Below, one piece after another: positions 38,701-48,000 of a DNA stretch of 64,000 nucleotides (the first letter of the stretch is position 1; every line of letters begins with the position of its first letter). Position numbers and translations under genes: made by a program. This stretch comes from CAWATZ01 sp963784995 (GTDB lineage Bacteria > Planctomycetota > Planctomycetia > Gemmatales > Gemmataceae), in NCBI GenBank assembly GCA_963784995.1, contig CAWATZ010000013.1:124001-188000 (forward strand), read 5' to 3'. A model generated the notes under the pieces. It searched no databases and was not told the DNA's origin. It was given only the letters and a program-made list of their open reading frames with translations.

Positions 38701-41700
38701 TCTGGGCCAGGCGTTGCAGATCACCCGCGAGAGCCTGCTGGCTCTCCAGAAACTCCAGGAGCAGACCGCGCAACTGCACCGCCAGTTCCTGGAGGGGCAA
38801 GAGGCGGCCCAGCGGACCTTGCAGGTGCTGGTCGAACAGCAGCAGCGCCTGCTGCAACAGGCGTGCGGGGTGGGGCAAATCCCAGAATACGAGCCGGAAG
38901 CGTCAGCGACGGTTCCGAACAAGGTCCCCGTCGCTGACGCTTCCGGCTCGTTGCAGGAGGTTGACCCCCCCCGCGTGCCGATGCCTCTGCCGGAGCCGCC
39001 GCCCGCACCGGGAGGAGTCGCAAGGATCACCCAAATCCTGCGCACGGTCATCTCGGAGAAGACGGGCTATCCAGCGGAGATGCTGGAGCTGGACATGGCC
39101 CTGGACTCCGACCTGGGCATTGACTCGATCAAGCGCGTCGAGATCCTGTCCGTATTGCAAGAGCGGCTCCCCGACGCCCCGGCGGTCAAGCCCGAACACC
39201 TGGGCGTGCTGCATAGCCTGCGGCACATCGTCGCCTTCCTCGCCGGCCAGGGGCCGAACGCATCTCCCCCGGACAATGGTGAGCCCCAGCCTCCTGGGCC
39301 CGGCACCCCGAAGGAGCAGAGTTCACGGCCAGCGGATGCAATGGAAAAGATCACTGCCGTTCTGGTGGAGATCGTCTCGGAGAAGACAGGCTATCCAGCG
39401 GAGATGCTGGAGCTGGACATGGCCCTGGACTCCGACCTGGGCATTGACTCGATCAAGCGCGTCGAGATCCTCTCCGCCCTGCAAGAACGGCTGCCTGACG
39501 CCCCGCAGGTCAAGTCCGAACACCTGGGCTCGCTGCACAGTCTGCGTCAGATCGCGGCCTTCCTGACCGGGAAGGATTCCAACGGTGCCGCGTCAGCCCC
39601 GCCTGCGAAGCCACACAAGCCCGAAGCGCAAGCGCCGGGACCTGTTCCCGCTATCGCCCCGGCGATCACCGCCTCCCTGGAGCGGAGTGTGTTGCGCGCG
39701 GTCCCCCTGGAGGGCGGCGACCGTCCGACGCGGCGCCTGCCCGAAGGGGCGGAGGTCTGGATCACGGAGGACGACACCGGCCTGGCCGAACTGATCGAGA
39801 TGCGGCTGCGCGGTCTGGGATACCGGACGCGCTTGCTCACGTACCAGGCCCTCCCTTCCCAGGAGCGGCCCGCCCAGCTGGGGGCCCTGGTGCTGCCGTC
39901 CCCCCGTCACGGTCTGACGGATGCGCTGATCCGGGACGCCTTGCTCGGTGTCCAGCGTGCCGCTGCCGGGCTGCGCGCGTTCGGCAAGCAATCCGGGGCG
40001 GTGCTGCTCTCGGTGTCGCGCCTCGATGGGGCGTTCGGATTGAAGGGAGACCGGAGCGAACGCGAGCCGCTGGACGCCGCCCTGGCGGGCCTGGTCAAGA
40101 CGGCCGCTCAGGAGTGGCCCGAGGTCGCCTGCAAGGCCATCGACCTGACCGACGATTTCCCCTCCACCCTGGCGGCCGCCCTTGCCGTTGTCGAGGAGAT
40201 GTTCCGGGTCGGACCGGTTGAGGTCGGCCTCTCGGCCTCCGGTTTGTGCGTCCTGGAAAGGCGCGTGCAGCCTCTGGCGGCGCTCGATTCCAGCCCGGTG
40301 CTGCATCCGGACGACGTCGTGGTGATCTCCGGCGGCGCCCGCGGAGTCACCGCCGCCGTGGCCGAGGCCCTGGCCCGCTTCTCTCGTCCGCACCTGGTGC
40401 TGCTGGGACGCACGGAATTGCCGACGACCGAGCCTGATTGGCTCGCGGCCCTCTCTTCCGAGACCGAGGTCAAGCGCGAGTTGGCCCGGCGTTCCCCGGG
40501 TCTGTCGCCGCGTGCCGTGGGCGAGCAGTATCAGCAGATCGCCTCCCAGCGCGAGGTGCGTCAGAACCTCGTGCGCCTGGAAGCCACCGGAGCCAGTGTG
40601 CAGTATCGGAGCGTGGACATCCGCGATGCAGCCGCCGTGGCCGAACTCCTCGGCTCGCTGCAGCGGGAGCTGGGACCGATCCGCGGACTGATCCACGGGG
40701 CGGGAGTCCTGGCCGACGCCCGCATCGAGGACAAGACCGCGGAGCAGTTCGACCGGGTCTGGTCCACCAAGGTCCAGGGTTTGCGTTCCCTGCTGGAGGC
40801 AGTGACCCCCGAGGAGCTGCGCTTGCTGGTGCTGTTCTCCTCGAGCAGCGCCCGGCTGGGGCGCATCGGTCAGTCGGACTATGCGATGGCAAACGAGGTC
40901 CTGAACAAGCGGGCCCAGCAGCTGACCCGGCAACTGCCCGCTTGCCGGGTGTTGTCGATCAATTGGGGGCCGTGGGACGGCGGCATGGTAACACCGGCTC
41001 TCAAGCGCCTCTTCGAGCAAGAAGGGATTGGCGTCATCCCGCTGCCAGCTGGGGCCGAGTTCCTGCTCAAGGAGATCCAGGCCAGCGGCGAGCGCGAGGT
41101 CGAGGTGATGGTCCTGGCGGAGTCAAAGAGTAGGCCGGCTCTCCCGAGCCGTCTGGACGGCGAAGCGCAGGCACGCCTGCGTGCCGGAGCGCAACTTGCG
41201 AAAGGAGAGCCGGCCTACGTCAGCCTGCCCACCGCCTTCGAGCGGCGGGTTGGAGTGGACGATCATCCCATCCTGGGTTCACACGTTCTGGACGGCCGGC
41301 CCGTTGTGCCCGTGGCCCTGATCCTGGAATGGCTGGCCCACGCGGCGCTGGTCCATAATCCGGGCCTGGCGTTTCATGGCTGCAACGACCTGCGCATCCT
41401 GCACGGTCTGCCCATCGAGGAGGAGCCGCCCCGGTTGCGGTTCGGGGCTGGCAAGGCGGTCCGACGGGATGGCAGTTACCTTGTTCCGGTCGAGCTGAGC
41501 AGCAGCCGGGGCGCTGGCAAGGATGTGCTGAACGCCCGGGCCGAGATGGTCCTGGCCGACAGTCTGCCGGCCGCTCCAGCGGCGCTGGCGTGTCCCCCGC
41601 TTCAGCCGCTGGGACTCTCGGTCGAGGAGATCTACCGCGATCGGCTCTTCCACGGGCCCGAGCTGCACGGCATCCAGCGCGTTGAGGGATTGGACGACCA

Positions 41701-42097
41701 GGGTCTGGCCGCCTGGGCTCGCTCGGCTCCGGCCCCCGCGTCGTGGATGCAGCAGCCACTTCGGCAGCGCTGGCTCGCCGATCCGCTGGTGATCGACGTG
41801 GCCCTGCAGCTCCTGGTCCTGTGGAGCATCGAGCAGCGCCAGGCACCGGCCCTGCCGTGCCGGATCGGCCGCTATCGCCAGTATCGGCGGAGCTTCCCGC
41901 CCGGAGCGCAGCGGCTGGTCGTCCGGGTCAGCCGGGCCGCGGCGCACTCCTTCGTGTCCGACGTGGACGTTCAGGACGAAGCGGGGCAAGTCGTGGCCCG
42001 GTTGGAGGACTGCGAATGCACCGTTGACAGCGGCCTGGTCCGGGCCTTTCGCCGCAATCGCCACGGTTCCCTCTTGACCCAGGCCATGAAGCTATGA
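35771..42097 (+). CDS. pfaA: PfaA-like PUFA synthase subunit: KS-AT-ACP-ACP-KR-DH
   Basis: 2108 residues. Iterative type I megasynthase. KS at about 10-460 with Cys213 (DAACASS), EAHGTGT and IGHTKAAAG. AT at about 555-870 with FPGQGAQY and GHSYGE (Ser660). Two ACPs with LGIDSIKR (Ser1119 and Ser1227) at almost identical DNA. KR around 1515-1750 with SGGARGVTAAVAEAL and SSSSARLGRIGQSDYAMANE. C-terminal hot-dog DH from about 1830 (DDHPILGSHVLDGRPVVPVA). This is the PfaA order, with fewer ACPs than marine PUFA synthases. Start 35771 preferred over 35765: it overlaps the pfaD stop and has GTGAGGA at better spacing. Two palindromic elements (38891-38949, 41131-41217) code for interdomain linkers. 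Its stop overlaps the next start by 4 bp. Confidence 0.93.
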   Translation: MTEAPDQTHAPIAIVGIGCLFPRADGLTSFWRNVKERVDAITEVPPSHWRPEDYHHPDPKAPDRVYTFRGGFLDPIPFNPGDYGIAPRDLEAIDTSQLLGLVVAQQALADAGYGPNGGRSFDRRRTAVILGVTGTLELVIPLGARLGHPLWRRALREAGVADQVADDVVQRIADSYVPWQENSFPGLLGNVVAGRIANRLDLGGTNCVVDAACASSLSAVHLACLELLTRRADMVLTGGVDTFNDIFMFTCFSKTPALSPTGDARPFDAGGDGTILGEGLGMLVLKRLDDARRDGDRIYAVIRGLGTSSDGKGNAVYAPRAEGQVAALRQAYQLSGVSPATVELVEAHGTGTRVGDATEVSALAEVYRESGRAGSWCSIGSIKSQIGHTKAAAGVAGLIKAAAALYYKVLPPTIKVREPLDLLQSGRSPLQLNVEKRPWLASAEHPRRAGVSAFGFGGSNFHCVLEEAEPEKTAIDWDGSVEILAFAADSVEQLQAQLTKGKSSFRPDAPCRLVLVRQRQDGDPQRLLQTARDLLDKHRDRPTWSSPEGIFFGSSPVAGRLAILFPGQGAQYVGMLRDLSCQMPALHRTLNEANRDSGLEPRLSDRIYPPAGFRPEERQTQEEALRATEIAQPALGAVSLGAFRVLEQFGVRPDALLGHSYGELVALCAAGRMTATDLFRLSRLRGRLMAEAGAPGDKGSMLAVFAGPEAICAVLRDEAIELSLANKNAPKQTVLSGPTALIERAASAFERRQVRTTRLSVAAAFHSSLVAAAREPFRSALESVPFPPGAIPVIANSTGLPYPDDPAQARELLAGQLARPVEFVAAVEYLYGSGCRAFLEVGPGARLTGLVRSILADRDHQALALDSSSGQRSTHDLACCLAWLASLGHNVRLLEWEPASPPSQGGTVVGKPALTVMLTGANYVRPRERRPATVSPSARGVLAAETAPPTNGANGLPMNGSHSPSASPTPPAPATPALGQALQITRESLLALQKLQEQTAQLHRQFLEGQEAAQRTLQVLVEQQQRLLQQACGVGQIPEYEPEASATVPNKVPVADASGSLQEVDPPRVPMPLPEPPPAPGGVARITQILRTVISEKTGYPAEMLELDMALDSDLGIDSIKRVEILSVLQERLPDAPAVKPEHLGVLHSLRHIVAFLAGQGPNASPPDNGEPQPPGPGTPKEQSSRPADAMEKITAVLVEIVSEKTGYPAEMLELDMALDSDLGIDSIKRVEILSALQERLPDAPQVKSEHLGSLHSLRQIAAFLTGKDSNGAASAPPAKPHKPEAQAPGPVPAIAPAITASLERSVLRAVPLEGGDRPTRRLPEGAEVWITEDDTGLAELIEMRLRGLGYRTRLLTYQALPSQERPAQLGALVLPSPRHGLTDALIRDALLGVQRAAAGLRAFGKQSGAVLLSVSRLDGAFGLKGDRSEREPLDAALAGLVKTAAQEWPEVACKAIDLTDDFPSTLAAALAVVEEMFRVGPVEVGLSASGLCVLERRVQPLAALDSSPVLHPDDVVVISGGARGVTAAVAEALARFSRPHLVLLGRTELPTTEPDWLAALSSETEVKRELARRSPGLSPRAVGEQYQQIASQREVRQNLVRLEATGASVQYRSVDIRDAAAVAELLGSLQRELGPIRGLIHGAGVLADARIEDKTAEQFDRVWSTKVQGLRSLLEAVTPEELRLLVLFSSSSARLGRIGQSDYAMANEVLNKRAQQLTRQLPACRVLSINWGPWDGGMVTPALKRLFEQEGIGVIPLPAGAEFLLKEIQASGEREVEVMVLAESKSRPALPSRLDGEAQARLRAGAQLAKGEPAYVSLPTAFERRVGVDDHPILGSHVLDGRPVVPVALILEWLAHAALVHNPGLAFHGCNDLRILHGLPIEEEPPRLRFGAGKAVRRDGSYLVPVELSSSRGAGKDVLNARAEMVLADSLPAAPAALACPPLQPLGLSVEEIYRDRLFHGPELHGIQRVEGLDDQGLAAWARSAPAPASWMQQPLRQRWLADPLVIDVALQLLVLWSIEQRQAPALPCRIGRYRQYRRSFPPGAQRLVVRVSRAAAHSFVSDVDVQDEAGQVVARLEDCECTVDSGLVRAFRRNRHGSLLTQAMKL
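38891..38949. repeat. palindrome in the AT-ACP linker of pfaA
   Basis: Perfect 22-bp arms (38891-38912, 38928-38949; GAGCCGGAAGCGTCAGCGAC...) with a 15-nt loop. Read in frame as part of a Pro/Ala-rich linker (EPEASATVPNKVPVADASGS). Confidence 0.93.
39055..39545 (+). repeat. near-identical tandem ACP-coding repeat
   Basis: Two ACP units offset by 324 bp. The block from 39058 to about 39150 (GAGAAGACGGGCTATCCAGC... through the DSIKRVEIL codons) differs by one base from the block at 39382; divergence rises outside it. Points to recent duplication or gene conversion. Confidence 0.88.
41131..41217. repeat. palindrome in the KR-DH linker of pfaA
   Basis: 14-bp arms TAGGCCGGCTCTCC (41131-41144) and its complement (41204-41217). 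The loop holds a second small stem (GCAGGC/GCCTGC). Same family as 30705-30764; in-frame linker residues SRPALPSRLDGEAQARLRAG. Confidence 0.85.
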
Positions 42098-45000
42098 GTG
42101 AGCCGATCGCTGTTGTCGGCATGGGCGGCCTGTTCCCGGCCGCCGACGGCAGCGCCTCGTGTGAACAGCTGTGGCAGCAAGCTCTGCATGGCAGGGACGC
42201 GGTCCGTCCCGTTCCGCCGGGCCGCTGGCTGCTCGATCCCGACGAGGTCTTCGACCCGGCCATCGCCGTTGCTGATCGGACTTACTCGCGCAACGGCTGC
42301 TTCCTCGGTTCCTTGGCGGTCGATCCGGCCGGACTGGACCTGCCGGCTGAGTTGCTCCCGCAGTTGGACCCCGTTTACCACCTCGCTCTCCACGCTGGTC
42401 GGGAAGCCTTCCATTCTGCTCGCACCGACGGAATGGACCGCCACAAGGTGGGCGTGATCCTCGGCTGCATCGCTCTGCCGACGGAGAAGGTTTCCGCCCT
42501 GGCCCGCGAGATCCTGGGAAACACCTTTGCCGAGCAAGTCTCCGGAGCCCAGCCGGTCACTCTATCCGTGCATCCGCTCAATCGGAGCGTGGTCGGTCTG
42601 CCGGCGGCGCTGCTGGCCCGGGCCCTGAACCTGGGTGGGCCTTGTTTCACCCTCGATGCGGCTTGCGCCTCGTCGCTGTACGCCCTGCACCTGGCCTGTG
42701 AGGAACTGCGGGCCGGTCGGGCCGACGCCATGCTGGCCGGCGGCCTCTCTCGGCCCGATTGTCTTTACACGCAGATGGGCTTTGCTCAACTGCGGGCATT
42801 GTCCACGACCGGCCGCTGCCATCCCTTCGATTCCCGGGCCAGCGGCCTGGTGGTCGGTGAGGGCGGCGCTGTCTTTGTGCTGAAGCGCCTGGACGATGCC
42901 CTGTCGGCCGGCGACCGCATCCTGGCGCTGATCCGCTGCGTGGGCGTGTCCAACGACCGCTCCGGCAACCTGCTCGCTCCCAGCAGCGAGGGGCAGCTGC
43001 GGGCCATGCGCTCGGCCTACGAGAAGGCCGGCTGGTCGCCGCTGGACGTCGATCTGATCGAGTGTCACGCCACCGGCACTCCGGTTGGCGATTTGGTGGA
43101 GTTTCAGAGCCTCCAGACGCTGTGGGAAGAGGCGAGCCGGGAGCGTCAGCTCCCGGATTCTCGCGGCCAGTGTGTCCTGGGCTCGGTCAAGTCCACCGTG
43201 GGCCATCTGCTGACCGGAGCGGCCGCGGCTGGCCTGGTCAAGCTGCTCGGAGCGCTGCGCGACAAACAGCTGCCGCCGACCGCCAATTTCGCAACGCCGG
43301 CTCCGGGTGTGGACCTGGAGGCGTCGCCGTTTCGCATCCTGACGCAGGCTGAACCATGGCCGGAACGAGCCGATGGCGGACCACGCCGAGCGGCGATCAG
43401 TGCGTTCGGGTTTGGCGGGATCAACTGCGCATCTGCTGCTGGAGGAGTGGACTGTTAGCCGCGACGCGGAGCGCAGCGCAGCGGAGCGCGGCCTGCCTCC
43501 GGGGCGTGGCGAGCTGCCGCGCTCCGCTGCGCTGCGCTCCGCGTCGCGGCTAACAACCCCCATCGCCATCGTCGGTCTCGACGCCCATTTCGGTCTCTGG
43601 TCCTCGCTGGATGCGGTCCGCGACCGCCTCCTCGGCCAGAACACGGACAAACCACAGCCTCCCCGGAACGCCTGGGGCGTCCTCGAAAGCGACTGGGTTC
43701 GCCGGCTTGGTCTGAAAGCCGAGGATTTCGCCGGCTATTACCTCGACGCTCTCCACGTCTCGCTGGAGCAGTTCCGCATCCCGCCGCGCGAGCTGGCCGA
43801 GATGTTGCCGCAGCAGGTGCTGATGCTTCAGGTCGCCGCCCGGGCGCTCCGAGCCGCGGGCCTGACGGATGAGGTGCGGGAGCGGACCGGCGTTTACGTC
43901 GGCGTCGCTCTCGACCTGAACACGACCAATTTCACCTTCCGCTGGTCGCTGCGTGATCCCCTGCAGCGGGAGCTGGCCGGCCCCGCACTGAATGCCAATC
44001 GCACCATGGGAGCGCTGGCGAGCATCGCGGCCAGCCGGATTGCCCGCGAGTTCCAGCTGGGTGGGCCGAGCTTTACTCTCTCCAGCGAGGAAACGTCCGG
44101 GCTCCGTGCGGTGGAAATCGCCGTGGGAGCGTTGCAGCGTGGCGAGATCGACCTGGCCCTGGTCGGGGCCGTGGACCTGGCCGGTGACGTGCGGAACCTG
44201 ATGTGCCAGCCCGGCGCTGGTCCCGTTGGTGAAGGAGCCGCCGCCGTCGTCCTCAAGCGGCAGGCAGATGCCGAGCGCGACGGCAATCGCATTCATGCGG
44301 TGATCCCCATTGGCGAGCCGGAGTCGGTCGGCCACGTGGTTGATGCTCCGGAAATCGCAGCCGACCTGGGCCGCTGCGGCGCGGCTTCCGGCCTGGCGGC
44401 GCTGGTGAAGGCGTGTCTCTGTCTGGAATGGCAGATTCTTCCTCAGGTGCGGCAAAGGCCGGTCCAGCACTGGCTCCACGACCGCGACCAGGGGCCACGC
44501 CGGGCTGCGGCCAGCTGCTGCAGCAACATGGGACCAGCCTGCCGGATCGTGCTGGAGGAGTACACTTCCCCCGCCTCGCAACCGCAGCCCGACCGCTGCC
44601 GGCCGCCGGTAGCGCGGAGTGAAGCCCTCTTTGTCTTGCCGGGAGACGATCCTGCGGATCTGATCCGGGAGCTGACCCGGCTCCAGGGCGAACTGACGCC
44701 TGGTCGGGCGATGGAAGAACTGGCCCGATCCTGGCATGCCTCGACGGAACATCGGCGCGGCGCTCTGCTCGCCGTCGCCCTGTTAGCCCGCAACGAGGCG
44801 GAACTGCGCGAACTGCTGGCCCAGGCACGACAATCGCTGACCACGGCCCCGGACCGGGCGCTGGGCGCGAGCGCCTCTTCTACTCGCCCAAACCGCTGGG
44901 ACGGGAGGGCTGGCTGGCCTTTGTCTTTCCAGGCTCGGGCAACGATTACCCGGGCATGGGCCGGGACCTGGCCCTGGCCTGGCCGGACGTCCTGCGCCGA

Positions 45001-48000
45001 CAGCACGCCGAGAATCGCCGGCTGCGCATCCAGTACCTCCCCGAAGCGTACTGGCAGCCGGCCTCTGGTCCGATCGCGCATCGCCAGAAGATCTTTGCCC
45101 AGGTGGCCCTGGGAACGCTGGTCAGCGATCTGCTGCGGAGCCTGGGGGTGCAGCCGACGGCGGCCATCGGCTTCAGCCTGGGCGAGTCGGCCGCCCTGTT
45201 TGCTCTGCGGGCCTGGACCGACCGCGACGGCATGCTGGCGGCGATGAACGCCTCATCGCTGTTCATCAGCGACCTGGTCGGCCGCTGTGACGCCGCCCGC
45301 ACTGCCTGGAAGCTGCCGCCGGACGTTCCGGTCGAGTGGCTCGCCGGCATTGTCGAGGCCACTCCCGATCAGGTCCGGCAGGCCCTCCAGGGTGAGGAGC
45401 GGGCCTATCTGCTGATCGTCAACACGCCCCGCGAGTGCGTGATCGGCGGCGACCGCCAGGCGGTGGAGCGGACCGTGGCCCGGCTCGGCTGCCGCTTCTT
45501 GCCCTTGCCGGACGTGGCCGCGGTGCATTGCCCCGTGGCCGGCGTCGTCGCCGAGGCGTACCGCGCACTGCACGTGCTGCCCACTACTCTGCCGCGCGGC
45601 CTGCGGTTCTACAGCGCGGCCCTGGGACGAACCTACGAGCTGGCCCAGGACACGGCCGCCGACGCCATCCTGGCTCAGGCTCTCGATACGCTGGACTTCC
45701 CGACCCTGATCGAGAACGCCTATCAGGATGGCGTCCGCCTGTTCGTCGAGGTCGGCCCGGGTTCCTCGTGCAGCCGGATGATCTCGGCCATCCTGGGCGA
45801 TCGGCCGCACCGGGCCCGCTCGGCTTGCCCCGCCAACGGCGATGCCGTCCTGGCCGTGCTGCAGGTGCTGGCTCAGCTTGCCGTCGAGCGGGTGCCGCTC
45901 AAGCTGGAGACGCTGTATGGACAGCAGGAGGCAAGCCCCGCGGCAACGAGCAAGGAGCGGAGCATCAGGCTGCCGATTGGCGGGCCACCGTTCCGGGTTC
46001 CCGTTCTTGCGGCAAAGCCAACCCCTCCCCCCAACCCCCTCCCTTGCAGGACGGCTCTCCCGAGCCGTCCGGACGGCTCTCCCGAGCCGTCCTACGGTGG
46101 GAGGGGGAGCAAGACAGCAGATGGATTGCATTGCGCCCCCGCACACACACAGTGTGGAGTCCTGGCAGACGCCGCCCTCGTGGGCGAGACGTTACAACAG
46201 GCCGTTGCCGTCGAAACCGCACGCAGTCAGGCCCACGAGGCGTTCTTGCGCTTCAGCCAGGGCATCCAGCAAAGCATGGCCCGAACGCTGGCCTTCCAGA
46301 CGAGCTTGCTGGAGGGGCTCGCCCAAGAAGCTCCTCCCCGTTTCGAGGAGGGGTTGGGGAGGGGTTGTCTCGATCGCCAGCAGTGCCTGGAGTTCGCCAT
46401 CGGATCCATCGAGCGCGTTCTCGGACCGGAATACGCCGTCATTGACACCTTCCCAACGCGGGTCCGCCTTCCCGACGAGCCGCTGATGCTCGTGGATCGT
46501 ATCGTCCAGATCGAGGGCGAGCCGCTGTCGCTCACCTCCGGCCGGGTCATTACCGAGCATGACGTCCACCCCGGGGCGTGGTATCTCGACCACGGCCGGA
46601 TTCCGACGTGCATCGCCGTCGAGGCGGGCCAGGCTGACCTGTTCCTCTCGGGCTTCCTGGGCATCGACCTGAAGACGCGCGGCCTGGCCGTCTACCGATT
46701 GCTCGACGCCATCGTGACTTTCCACGACAGCCTGCCCCGGCCGGGCCAGACCATCCGCTATGACATCCGCATCGAGCGCTTTTTCCGCCAGGGCGAAACC
46801 TACCTGTTCCGCTTCCGCTTCGAGGGCACGGTGGCCGGCCGGCTGCTGCTGACCATGACCGATGGCTGTGCCGGCTTCTTCACCGAGGAAGCCCTCGCGT
46901 CCGGCAAGGGCGTCGTCCAGACCGAACTGGACCGCCGACCACGCCCGGTCGCCCCGCCTGACGATCCCGCCGAACTGCCCGCCCGCGGCATCGAAAGCTA
47001 CTCCGAGCAACAGCTCGACGCGCTCCGCCAGGGCGACCTGGCCGCCGCGTTCGGCCCGCAATTCGCCGGCCTGCCGCTGCGCGATCCGGTCCGGCTGCCT
47101 GGGGAGCGGATGCGGCTGGTTCACCGCGTCACCCGGCTCGAACCGGCCGGCGGTCGGTTCGGCCTGGGTCAGATCCGCGCCGAGGCCGACATCCATCCGG
47201 ACAACTGGTTCCTGACCTGCCACTTCGTCGATGACCAGGTGATGCCCGGCACCCTGATGTACGAGTGCTGTCTGCACACCTTGCGGATCTTCCTGCTCCG
47301 CCTCGGCTGGGTCGGCGAACGGTCCGAAGTTGCCATCGAGCCGGTTCCGGGCGTAGCCAGCCAGCTGAAGTGTCGCGGCCAGGTGACGGCCCGGACGCGG
47401 ACGGTGACGTATGAGGTGACGCTGAAGGAACGCGGTTATCGGTCCGAGCCCTTTGCCGTGGCCGACGCCCTGATGTACGCCGATGGCAAGCCGATCGTCG
47501 AGATCCGCAACCTGTGCTTGCGGATGACGGGGCTAACGCGGGAGAGACTGCGGGCAATCTGGCGGGGGCGAATAGACCATGCCGGTGAATCCCGTGGGTG
47601 CGCTGCGCGACCCACGGCTGAGATATGCAACCCCTTCGGGGTAAAAGACAAAGCCCCGGACCTGTTTTCTACCCCGAAGGGGTTGCATAACCCAGCCGTG
47701 GGTCGCGCAGCGCACCCACGGGAACTGCCCGACCCACGGGAACTGCCCGCCCCACGGGAACCTCGCCCCGCCCTCTTCGGTCCCGAGTCGATCCTCGCCT
47801 TCTCCAACGGCCTACCCTCGCAGGCCTTCGGTGACCGCTATCGCGTCTTCGACCACGAGCGCTTCATTGCCCGCTTGCCGGGGCCGCCCTACCAGTTCCT
47901 GCACCGCATCGTCCACCTGGAGTGGCACGGTCAGGAGACCGTGCCACAACAGCGGCAGGAGACCGTGCCACAACAGCCCTGGAAGATGCAGGCCGGCGGC

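Noticed and set aside
43420..44880. Programmed ribosomal frameshifting in the PfaC-like gene
   Set aside because: No slippery heptamer at either break, opposite directions, and the same kind of break occurs in many unrelated genes in the window; consensus error is simpler.
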